The notes beneath the pieces were generated by a model, which was not told the origin of the DNA, did no database searches, and saw only the letters and a program-made list of their open reading frames with translations. Made by a program: the position numbers and the translations under genes. A DNA stretch of 64,000 nt from Amphibalanus amphitrite (taxonomy: Eukaryota; Arthropoda; Thecostraca; Balanomorpha; Balanidae), in contig NW_024882212.1 in assembly GCF_019059575.1 (NCBI RefSeq), positions 255,501 to 319,500 of the forward strand, in the 5' to 3' direction. Below, piece after piece: positions 50,550 through 60,821 of the stretch. Each line of letters opens with the position of its first letter. Position 1 is the stretch's first letter.

Positions 50550-51999
50550 TAATGCTTGCTCTGCCTCTGTCTCCGTCAGATATGTGCATAGATTCGGGAA
50601 AATGGATCTGAGATCCGATCCCACGGATCTAGATGTGACCCAGCAGTTTTGTCGAGAGATCCTCCCTGCCTCCATCCTTTTTCCCTCCCTCCCTCACTTT
50701 CACTCTCTGACATTCGCTCACTGACCCAATCCCCTTAGGGCCCTTACCCCTCCCCATCTGTCTCCCTCCCCTCCCCACTGACCCAATCATATAATGCTTA
50801 AAACCTCCCCATCTGTCTCTCTCCCTCCCCTCCCCGTCTCCTTTATCACATTTCATCGCTCGCTCCCTCCCTCCCTTTCCCTCCCCTCCCTTCTAATCCC
50901 CTTCCTCCACTTATCCCCTCCCTCTCCCCCCTTATCCTCCCCTCATATCCCCTCTTGGTACTTGAAAAGTACGGACTTCTCGTCCCGCGCCGTAGATGCA
51001 TATCTGCGTCGCAGATACGTATCTGATTCGCTCGCGGTAGGTAGTACAAAAAGCAAGTAGATAATGGATGCTTCCCCGCCCCGCTCCGCCCCGCTCTGCA
51101 CCTACCCTTCCTGTTTTTCCATAACCCTCCCTTCCTGCTTTCACCCCTCGTCCCTCCTCTACCCACCCTTCCTATCCCCTCCCTCCCATCATCCCCTCTC
51201 GCTCCTCACTTCTCCTCCCCTCACATCCCCTCTTGGTTCTTGAAAAGTACGGACTTCTCTGCCCGCGCCGTAGATGCATATCTGCGTCTCAGATACGTAT
51301 CTGATTCGCTCTCTGTAGGTAGTTTAAAATGTAAGTAGATAATGGATGCTTCCCCGCCCCGCTCCGCCCCGCTCCGCCCCTACCTTTCCCGTTTCTCCCC
51401 AACCCTCCCTGCCTGCTTCCATCCCTCTTCCCTCCCCTTCCCTCCCTTCCACTCTCTGACGGTCGCTCACTGACTCAATGATAAACTCATTTATCCCTAC
51501 CCATATGTCTCTCACCCTCCCTCGCAGTCTCCTTTAGCACACTTCTTCCCTCCCTCCACCCCTCCTCTTCCCTTCCCTTCCCTCCCAACTGCTCCCATCC
51601 TTTCCCTCCTCTCCAATCCCATCTTTGCATTTGAAAAAGTACTGGCTTCTTCTTCGCCCGCTCGCAGATACATATACGTTTTATATCCCAGTTACTGAAG
51701 CTATATATTAAGGTACGCTCTCGGCAGGTAGTTTAAACAGTAAGTACTGGGTGCTTCCCGCCCACCTCCAACACTAGTACTTAGACATGATCGATAATAT
51801 TTCAGTATTTTGTGGAATTCTGAAACCAACCTATCTCAAATATAAGCGCCATACCTCTTCAAGCACCGCCCCCTCTCCAACTCCCCTTTCTCCCCGCAAC
51901 CCCCTATCCCGGCCCCGAATCCCCCTCGCCTCTTCCGCTCCATCCCCCCACGCTCCGCCACTCATGATCGTTAATGTTTTCAGTGCTAAAGATATAATA
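50550..51999. repeat. pyrimidine-rich repeat unit and conserved block, copy 4
   Basis: Very close to copy 1 (11491-13784) but without TTAA element 1: the empty TTAA is at 51733-51736. Three modules near 50955, 51240 and 51630. Confidence 0.85.
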
Positions 52000-52377
52000 C
52001 ACGGTGACCCAAAATCAATGTCACATCCTCCCACAACCTTTATTTTGCCTAATACGGCGTAATTTCAATATAATTTCGGCGTTACTTGCTCCTGGAGACC
52101 ATATTAGCTGCATTCTAGTCACTTGACCTTCGAATTTTTGTGACCCTGACTGGTCAAGTGGTTAACGGAGGCTATTTTCGGGGCAGTAGCCAGGGCGAGC
52201 GGACCAGGTGTCCGCGATGGCAAAATTGCACAGCAAATCGTCTTGCAACGGGGCAGTCAGCATAGTTGCCGGCGGCATGGCCCACAGCCAGGTCGCCGAG
52301 GCACTGGGCATGAGTTACCGCACGATTTGGCGCTGGTTGTCACGTGACAGAAGCGGATAGACGCCTGAGAACAAGCT
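52000..52377 (+). mobile_element. Tc1-like copy D, truncated
   Basis: Begins cacggtgacccaaaat after TA and follows the other copies to gaacaagcta, where it ends abruptly. Confidence 0.8.
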
Positions 52378-52705
52378 ACTGTGGACGTCAAACCGCGTGG
52401 GACGCGACTTTTTCGCAATAACTTTTGAATGCGTTGCCTCTCAAGAACGAAAGTTCGGTAATGGACGTTTCAGACCCCGGCCTAATTCTTATTACTAAGG
52501 TTTTTCAATGTCCGATCAATATTTAGGGCACTTCTCGTTCACTCGTAATGTTAAGTTTTGCTCCTGAAACTCTCTCGGTGAGCAGAGGCTACTCCACAAG
52601 GGGCGGAGCCATAGTGTGACGTTGGAGCTAAGCTCCGCCTCGGCTGGCCGTTGCCTGAGGCGCTACCTGACCCGAGACCGGTCAGTCGCGGTCCGTAGGG
52701 GTTGG
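52378..52705. other. unassigned sequence
   Basis: No gene seen. Confidence 0.4.
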
Positions 52706-52891
52706 TACAGTCGTGTACAGGTTGATGGTCCCCTACTCTTTATCCACCGGGTTCCTATGGCTCAGCATTGGCAGCAGCCGCCTGGTACCGGTAGGCTGTG
52801 CCGCATGACCCGAGAGTGAAGCGGCACAGTCTACCCACGCCGTTTGACATCGGCTCGGGTCGCCGGGTGGAGCGCTTTGTAGACCAGCTGT

Positions 52892-53522
52892 TAGTGGTGT
52901 CATTTTCCAAAAAATGTCTGACCGATACCGACCGAAACCGAAATTTGGGAAAAATTTCCGACCGAATACCGACCGATAACATCCCAAGCCAAAATTTGAC
53001 CGAAATTTGACCGAAATTCTATTTGCTATTACTCTACCCCAAAATTGAATTATTTGGTAAATTCTGATGGAAACTAATGGGAAATGGCATTTCAGTCCAA
53101 GTTCAGTCAATTCTTAGCCACTGCAAAATACATTTTGTGGTAGAAGTTACTTACAGTTAAAGACTGGAATTGAGTTTCACAATGGTGTGTATTTGTGGGG
53201 CCAACTGAGTCAAAATCAGCCTGCTTGTGGTTGTGGTTGGACAATTGGTGGCTGCTGCCTGCTGAGTGGGATGGCTACTGAAGTTGCCAAAACATGGCAT
53301 CCCTTGTAGTATTTGGGGGAAATTTTGCAACTTTATCATTAACATCCCAATAACTTTCATTTTAACTAGGCAAAAATGGAATACTTTCTCTTTTTGAAAA
53401 TGGTTTCACTGACAGGGTGACCGAAAGTGTCCGATTTTTGGGGGGCCTGACCGACCGATTACCGAATCGGTCAGCATATCTTTTCGGTAACCGATTTTTT
53501 CGGTAACCGATTGACACCACTA
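52892..53522. mobile_element. non-autonomous hAT-type element (631 bp)
   Basis: Exact 8-bp duplication ccagctgt (52884-52891, 53523-53530); 11-bp inverted ends tagtggtgtca, which fit the hAT end consensus. Both subterminal regions are made of short repeats of gaccgat, accgaaa and cggtaaccga. Confidence 0.9.
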
Positions 53523-53996
53523 CCAGCTGTCGCGTCAGACCAGCGCGGGGGAGGGGCTCGTCTCGGTGGTTGGCGTGGGCTGGCGATTGGTGTGGGGCGT
53601 GTTGGTGGACCATGGGGGCTGGGCGGGTGTGTGTGGTCACTTGCTGCATTGCACATTTTGCGTCGCTTAACAATTGCATTCCTGTTTTTGCTAAGCACAA
53701 TGCACGGAAGACCCAGCGAATATAATTTACTTGTGCATTGTGCAAAACGTGATTTGGCACGGTATCGACGCAACCATGGGTCTTGTGCCACATATATGCA
53801 TGATAGTTAGGCAATACTCTTATGAAAATGGTAGATTGATCGGATTGATCCTGGATGTCAATTCGTATGCTAAATGTCGACATGTATTAAATGAACGGAT
53901 GAATGAATCAATCAATCAATCGACAATTGACTTAAAGAAATAAAACCGTATAAATGGCTCGCGTCCACTAAAATCAAACCAGATCCTAACTCGGAA

Positions 53997-54095
53997 AAGT
54001 AGCCGGAGCCCCGATGAGGCTCGAACCGGGACTCCACGTTGAAAGTTTTGCCAATTGATCCATCATCATTCCACCAAGCTAGAGCGACCGGCACC
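53997..54095 (-). pseudogene. tRNA-derived sequence, minus strand
   Basis: On the minus strand an A-box-like tagcttggtgg is followed about 53 bp later by the B-box ggttcgagcct, then a short T-run. The T-loop is too long for a real tRNA fold. Probably a tRNA-derived SINE head or decayed tRNA. Confidence 0.4.
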
Positions 54096-54187
54096 CGAAA
54101 CCACAAAAACATTCATTAACTTTGCTGCCGACCTCCCGGCCCCGCCGCCCGCCCGGCCAGACTTTGCCCCGGCCGTGGCCACCATCC

Positions 54188-54270
54188 GGTGTAGCTCAGC
54201 GTAGGAATGCTAGACTGTCAAACTGACCGGTAAGTGAGAGGCCCGGTTCGAGACGCTTCGCGTGCTGGAT
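54188..54270 (+). pseudogene. tRNA-derived sequence, plus strand
   Basis: gtagctcagcgtagg matches the A box and ggttcgagacg the B box, about 45 bp apart, as in tRNAs. The acceptor arms do not pair. Likely a SINE head or tRNA relic. Confidence 0.45.
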
Positions 54271-54837
54271 GTTTATTTCTGTGTCTGAGGCAATGCGATT
54301 AGTCCACTTTTCAGAAAGATTATTTGGTGACAGGTCTGTTTTCTTTCTTTGCTGCAATTCATGAGGAGACCGTATGGACCCTTACCTGTCCTTCCGCACC
54401 CCACTTGGGAGATGGGTGTTTGAACCTCCCCCCCCCCTGGGTTTTGTGAATATCTCTAAAGCGAATTTTTGGAGGGTGGATTACGATCGGTTCTATGCGA
54501 CAAGTGACCACACACACCCAGCCCAGGTCCGCTCACTCCCTCCCCACATCACCCCCGCCCCACACCACACTCCAGCCCGCCTCATCCACCGAGCCGAGCC
54601 AAATAGACAGGCCTGACCCTTACCCCCCCCCCTCCCCCCAGCCGGTGTAACGCAGCGTCCGGTCAAATCGCTATACCAGGCGACCCGAGCCGGTGTCATA
54701 CAGTGTGGGTAGGCTGTGCCGCTTCACTCTCGGGTCATGCGGCACAGCCTACCGGTACCAGGCGGCTGCTGCCAATGCTGAGCCATAGGAACCCGGTGGA
54801 TAAAGAGTAGGGGACCATCAACCTGTACACGACTGTA

Positions 54838-55142
54838 CGCGGTGCTTCCTGCCAACACACCCAGCCGCATGGCGTATGTACGTTATTCATGCTTGCCCTA
54901 AGGGCTGCAAGAAATATGCGCCAAATATTACGATGATTTAAGAATAACAGAAAATAATTAAATGATTATTTAATAAGTTTGTCAACGTAATTACGTAAAT
55001 GAGATACATAATGATATAATATATTTACACTGTCAAGTTAATTTTTTAATTAAAATTTTAATTTTAGGTTCTTGTAGATATCAAACCGCCAGGAACGTTA
55101 GTACACTTCGTGTTATCCTGCCAATCTCCAATATGCCCCAAC
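54838..55142. other. AT-rich unassigned sequence
   Basis: No gene seen. Confidence 0.4.
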
Positions 55143-55146
55143 TTAA

Positions 55147-56143
55147 CCCGCGCACCGACGGGGGTCTGCGCCAACTTCGCACCGACGGGGGGGGGCGGAT
55201 GACCGCCCCCCCCCTGAGATCTCGAGAACGAAGCAAGATAGCGACAAGCGGCAAACGGCATCGGATACGCACGGTCAAGATCTACAATTTTTACTAAGGT
55301 CATTTTCAGGTCAGGTCAAAGATGACGTCACAGGGGTCGAAAAAGTCAAAATGGCGGCGCTAGATATGGAGAGAGTTTTTCTCGAATAACTTTCGAATTA
55401 GTCAAGATAGGAACAAACTAAGGGCATCATCGTGATCCTCTTGTCAATCCGCATCTAATGACATATATGTTGACCTCGAAAGGTCAAGGTCAAAGGTTGA
55501 CCTCAGGTCACGTGACCTCGAGGTCATCATGTTTATCATTCGATGCGTCTTGACGAGCTGAACACAATGAGACCATCCACGCGTCTGTATCTTATTCCAG
55601 TACGGAGTTATTGGCCAAAAACCTTTGGTGACCTTTGATGACGTCACATGACCTCACAGCTGCCCAACAGCAAAACAGACCTCAAGGTAGTGAAGGTTGA
55701 TCGTATATGAAGTCATGTATGGTATATGGGGCCATTCCGACCCGTTTTAGTGGTAAAAACAGGGAGTTGATTTTTCCCCCATTGACTTATAATGGGGAGG
55801 TCGCGAAATTGACCTGACGTTAGGTCACCGATATCAAAATTCCGAGATATACAAATTGTAGCTACTAATGACCTAATAATATTCTGCGACTTTCAAAGGC
55901 CTCCGACATCTACTGTAGCTCTGGCACGGTAACAAAGTTGCAAAAAAGTGACTTGAGGTTGGGTCATTCAAAGTGACCTGGTGACCTGACCTTAAAAGGT
56001 AGGAGGTTCAAACTTGCACACCATGTGTAAAATTGATAAAGGTATAGTCATACCAAATTTCGCGGCGCTACGCGCCGCGGTTTTCCCGCTATTCGCGAAA
56101 AACCTCAGGGGGGCGGATATCCGCCCCCCCGTCGGTGCGCGGG
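55147..56143. mobile_element. TTAA element 6: piggyBac-like (997 bp)
   Basis: TTAA at 55143-55146 and 56144-56147. Inverted ends cccgcgcaccgacggggg. A near-duplicate of the left end (cttcgcaccgacggggg) occurs just inside it (55172-55190). AGGTCA-type hexamers at 55300-55320, 55480-55530 and 55965-55995; G-run/C-run hairpins at both ends. No transposase. Confidence 0.88.
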
Positions 56144-56147
56144 TTAA

Positions 56148-57085
56148 ATGTTTCCGTAATGCACCGGTACGCATGCATATTTACGTCTGGACAACGAGTT
56201 GCGTTGGAGAGGCCGGAAATAGTGGCGATTTCAGGACCGCAAGAATGGACCGTCATTGGAATGATTCTTTTTTAAACCGCGCACTGTTTTCGGCCGGAAT
56301 TTAATAGTTACTACAAAATATTTTGTAATTACGTTTCCATGAAGAATGAATGCCATCAGGGCTAAATGTTTACTACTTTTGCATTTTGTCAAGAAGCATA
56401 TAGTGCTGAGTGCTGTTATATTGCAGTTTTAGCGCGTTTGTTACAAAATATGAAGCGAATAAGCGCCAGTGTAATTCATACACAGACACTGTGTAATCCA
56501 TCAGTGTCAGCAAGAGTGTCAGAAGTTAACTTGTGGGGAGGCTATGCTAATTGCTCTTGTCCATCCACTAGAAGTTATTAAATATTTTGCTTTGTGTATT
56601 CCAAAAGGAGAGGGAACTATTTTATTTGTGCCTTCATGTCTGAATTGAAGGTAGATCATTAAATTTTCAAGGCAGTTTACAAACAAGCATTTGGTCTTTC
56701 TCGTATATAAGCAGTGTGGCTAAGAAGAGAAGGTTGATCAATCCTGAAGTTCAGTCATTGTACCTCAACTTGGCAGCCAGATCCCCAAGAACAGAGGATA
56801 TATTGTATACCTGTCCTGTAAATCAAAGCATTTTTGTGCCTGCAAAGGCTTAAGTTCTTTGTGGTGTGTTCGGGGTGAGGCTATATGGCCGTTTTTGTTG
56901 TATGTTTATGTGGAGATTGAATATAACTGTGACCCTGTGCTTGTTTGTATACTTACTATGGTCAAACAGGGAACAGCACATTCACATAGCATACTCACCT
57001 AGCACCTAACTCATAGCTGTACCCTGCAGGATCTGTACTTAATCATGTCTCGAGCATTAACAAAGCACTTAAGTAGCTTAGTAAT
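56148..57085. other. unassigned sequence
   Basis: No gene or recognisable repeat. Confidence 0.4.
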
Positions 57086-58112
57086 CACTAGGGTTACCCG
57101 CGTGCTCCGCAACGCTAAGGGGGGATTTTTTGACCCGTGGGTTGGTCTGTGTCGATTTGGTTGGTGAATATCCATTTCGTTCGATTGCTTTTTGACGGCC
57201 AAGCATTTTGTAAGAAAACAAAAAGATACATCGCATCGAGGTGCCCGTGTCGTATTATCATGCGTTCTACTTTAGAATGATTCGAAAACTGGCGTGAAGT
57301 CTTTTGAGGGCCATCGATGAATTTCGCTAAAAATGACAATGTAATGGTTTGGAACATTTACATTTTTAAGGATACTGTTGCTAATTATGCAAAAATGAAG
57401 AGTGAATATTGGACAGAATTGAATGCTCTATCCAATGGTACCATATTCAATTGCCAAAGGTATCAGGTTATACAGCAAACCCCGTGTGATTAATAAAGTG
57501 GCACAAAATTGACAAACACCATTTTCTCCTGTGATTTGCACCACCTTGATTTGGATCAATCAGCTTTTCATAATTTTTATATGAGAGGCGGTACCTTTCT
57601 CTTGCAAATAGGCGTTGATTCAACTCGCTCCATTTAACGGTCACCTAAAAATAAAATTAATTCCAAAATCCCTCAAAAACCGCAATTTTTCAAATAAAAG
57701 TGCCCTCTCCGGTGCACGTGGCGCGTGCTATCCTCTGCATTGCACACCATTCAATAGCCCGTTCAATTCCGTACACGATGCTGTTTTCCCCGTGCCGGTC
57801 GGATCCCTGGTCACCAAGATATTGCACGGGAACTGGACCCGTGTCGGCCAAAATTAGCCATTTTCGCCCGATTTCGCACGCCGATTTATACATGTAAAGT
57901 CTATGACGCGAATTTGCACTTTTTGAGCACGCACCACGCGCTCCCTATCGACCCGATCGAGCTGAGACCCCTCAAAGGCACGTCGCGCATCCTTGATCTA
58001 TGAGTTGTGCAAATTTCACTGGGCTAGGTGCAACGGTCTGGCCTGCAGTCCACGCAAAGCACCACCAAGTCGGGACCTCGGTAACGGACAGACGCACCCT
58101 CCTCAAATAGTA
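57086..58112. repeat. dispersed repeat ending in a ggacagac...aatagtaatatagac tail
   Basis: Begins near ctagggttacccgcgtgctc and ends with a ggacagacg stretch and caaatagtaatatagac. A second copy of the tail lies at 59300-59455 (gtgcaaatttca, gacagacaaacaaacagaca, caaatagtaagatagac). Probably a non-autonomous mobile element; class not assigned. Confidence 0.45.
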
Positions 58113-58390
58113 ATATAGACAAGCGGCTGCGCCACTTGCTTTGCTGCGTGGTAGGAAAAAATTGCAGCACCAGCCAATTTGCTTTTGAATGGTGTTTGAT
58201 TCATGTCGATGTGTCCTCTAGAAGCATAGATATGGACGGAAATGTGAAGAGAATTTATAAAGAGCTGTTCTGAGGGCGTTGTTGGATGAAATTTGGGTGA
58301 TATGGGGTCAAGACGGGTCAAAGGGGTCAGCCCCGGTCACTTTGGGTCAGGCCAGGTCACATAGGTCACCTCTCGTCCGCTGGGATCAGC
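58113..58390. repeat. dispersed repeat copy 1 (agacaagcgg ... gggtcagg)
   Basis: Similar to 60085-60310: both have a cgcttgctt-like start, tttgattcat, a ttgttgg-gaaatttgggtga stretch, then GGTCA repeats. Confidence 0.5.
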
Positions 58391-58415
58391 CCGGGCCACT
58401 GTTCTGCTTTTGCCT

Positions 58416-58742
58416 CCACCACTACCCCTACCCCTACCACTACCCCTACCCCTACCCCTACCACTACCCCTACCACTACCCCTACCACTACCACTACATC
58501 TACCCCTACCCCTACCACTACTACTACCCATACTCCTACCCCTACCACTACCCCTACCACTACCCCTACCACTACCCCTACTACTACCCCTACTACTACC
58601 CCTACCACTACCCCTACCCCTACTACTACTCCTACCACTACCCTTACCCCTACTACTACTCCTACCACTACCCCTACCCCTACCACTACCACTACACTAC
58701 CCCTACCACTACCCCTACCACTACCCTACCCCTACCAACACC
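58416..58742. repeat. CCCCTACCACTA-type microsatellite
   Basis: About 320 bp of interspersed cccta, ccacta and ctacta hexamers. The open frames across it are a composition effect. Confidence 0.93.
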
Positions 58743-58799
58743 GCTGGGTCATGTCAGGTCACAGAATAATTGGATCCAATCAGTACTAAAATATCAGAC

Positions 58800-59110
58800 C
58801 TAAAGTGTTCTCAGCCCTGCCCCTATTCGTGCCATTCCATTACCCTTACTCGATTTTGTCGGAAATGGCGCTTTGTGGCAAATGTGGCGCATTGCGGCAA
58901 ATGTGGCGCATCTGCACCTGTTGGTTGAGCATGCATCCTGGCACCAAATTGTACCCTTATCGGGCCATATTTGACAAAACTGTGCGATTTGCGGCAAAAA
59001 TGGCGCCTTGTGACCAATGTGACGCATTGCGGCAAACGCGGTGCGTTTTTATACTTGTATCACAAACTGCTCCCATTGAAAGAAAATCAACACATTCTCT
59101 CGCCACTTTT
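58800..59110. repeat. imperfect duplication of a tggcgcattgcggcaaa segment
   Basis: 58855-58915 and 58980-59045 share attgcggcaaa with tggcgc around it. No gene seen. Confidence 0.45.
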
Positions 59111-59455
59111 TATTCAAATTAAAAACTTGCCCATCCGCCAATGCGAGGCACCCGCCACCGATCGGCATGCATTTAGTCCACAAAGTTTGTCGACCCCGGC
59201 TCTCAATGAAGATATAAGAACCAATCAAAATTTCATAGGCGTTCTTCCGGCGCGCGCCACGTGCCAACCGTGCACCCCAGCGAGCCGAAACCTAGAAAAG
59301 GCGCTGACCCGCTCTGTCACCTATAAGGTGTGCAAATTTCAACCCCCTACGATATACCGTCTGCCCTGTAGGCCGGCTAAATTGAACCCACTACACGTCG
59401 TGGCGGACAGACAAACAAACAGACAGATGGATCCTGTTCAAATAGTAAGATAGAC
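59111..59455. repeat. second copy of the 57-58 kb dispersed repeat tail
   Basis: See 57086-58112. Ends gatagacaagcggc, which then continues as at 58115. Confidence 0.45.
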
Positions 59456-59599
59456 AAGCGGCAAGCCGCTTGCTTCGCGTCGCGAGGATATGGTTTGCGC
59501 ATAATTGTCCAGTTCGAGTAGCAAAGGTTTTGTGTAATAGTGATTTCAAGAAGCCTTGATGTACGCGAAAAGGTGAATGATGGGGTCCAAATGGATAAA

Positions 59600-60010
59600 A
59601 TTCAAATAAATGGGACATTTCAGGTCACATGGGTCACAGTGGGTCATGCTAGGTCAGTTTTAGTCACCTCAGGTCACCTTTGGTCATGACAGGTCACTGG
59701 GATCCCCTCAGGTCGCGATAGGTCAGGTCATGTCACAGGGGTGAGCTCAGGTCACGATAGGTCAGACCAGGTCACTTACATTACGTTAATTATATTAATT
59801 ACGTTAATTATTAATTATTAATAAACAGGTCAATTAGGTCACGATGGGTCAAGCCAGGTCAATGGTTGCTGGGCCAGGTGACGTGTCACGACCATATCGC
59901 GTGTCACATTGGGTCGCAGCATCACTACCCTTACCTAGCCCAAACTAACCGAACCTAAACTAACCAAACTAACCCAACCCAACCTGACCCGACTGGACAT
60001 AACCTGACCT
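59600..60010. repeat. GGTCA-rich and CTAACC-rich low-complexity tract
   Basis: From 59615 to 59900, ggtca occurs about every 10-15 bp (ttcaggtcacatgggtcaca). From 59930 to 60000 the sequence becomes degenerate ctaacc/aacccaacc repeats. Confidence 0.75.
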
Positions 60011-60084
60011 ATAGGTATAGTATGTTGGTGTAGAAAAGACTGCAATATAGTGGCAAGCAGGAATAAGTCTTATGCAAGGGATAA

Positions 60085-60310
60085 TATCTTGTAAGGGATG
60101 CGCTTGCTTCGCGTCGGAGATAAATTTGTTTTCGAAAGATATTTGATTCATATTGATGGGTTAGCTGGAAGCGGAGATACCTATAATCGGAAACGCTCCT
60201 AGGAAAATTTTGGCTAAAGAGCTTTGTTGGGTTAAATTTGGGTGACATCGGATCAGACTGGTCACATGGGCTACCCCCAGTCAAGCCTGCTCACAGGGCT
60301 ACACTGAGTC
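60085..60310. repeat. dispersed repeat copy 2
   Basis: Counterpart of 58113-58390, about 70-75 % similar by eye. Confidence 0.5.
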
Positions 60311-60821
60311 AGACCAAGACTTTATGATATTATTTCACTATGATATTATGATAAACCAATATAGACAAAAGTCAATATATTAAGTTAATTTTGGTTCAAA
60401 TTTCGCCCACAATCAACACTGCCTGAAGACAAATTCAGATTAATGAATACACACACAATGCACACGCACACGCGCATGCACACACTCGCTTGCAGAAAAA
60501 AAACAGACAATGTATCACAATGATCTCGTTCAGTGCAGCGTTCGTTTCGACGCAGCAGACACACACACACCACTCACATGGGCAAACACACAACAGGCCC
60601 GTAACACAGGAGTGTGACTCATATAAGACCTCCACCATGACCGCCTAACTGCACAAAAGAAGGCACAGTATACTCTGGCGGCATCTAGCACCCAATACCT
60701 TATTTTAATGACACACACAGCAGCAGACAATCAACATACCAGACCCATAATAGATGGGTGTGACGTATATGAGACGTGCGCCCTGCTCTCTGAACTACTG
60801 CCGTGTCAGGGATACCACTCA
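60311..60821. other. 3' flank of the Helitron gene, with short CA-rich repeats
   Basis: CA-rich stretches at 60445-60490 and 60555-60600. Two similar segments (cgtaacacaggagtgtgact at 60600 and a cataatagatgggtgtgacg stretch at 60745) hold short hairpins. The Helitron 3' terminus should lie here or further left, but I could not identify it. Confidence 0.4.

Larger units (their letters stand above)
52708..54835. mobile_element. Tc1-like non-autonomous element with long inverted repeats
   Basis: TA at 52706-52707 and 54836-54837. Ends cagtcgtgtacaggttgatg, and the inverted similarity continues for about 130 bp with high identity, then loosely to about 53660 and 54480. Contains a hAT insertion (52892-53522) and tRNA-like sequences. 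No transposase. Confidence 0.82.

Noticed and set aside
58279..58803. Tyr/Pro-rich protein frame and its antisense Val/Gly frame
   Set aside because: Translation of a microsatellite; all frames are open there.
59930..60010. Interstitial telomere
   Set aside because: Only loosely CTAACC-like, no exact tandem period.
60740..60775. Helitron 3' terminus (hairpin plus CTRR)
   Set aside because: A 6-bp hairpin next to CCAG occurs on the expected side but the hairpin-to-CTRR spacing is wrong, so I do not call it.
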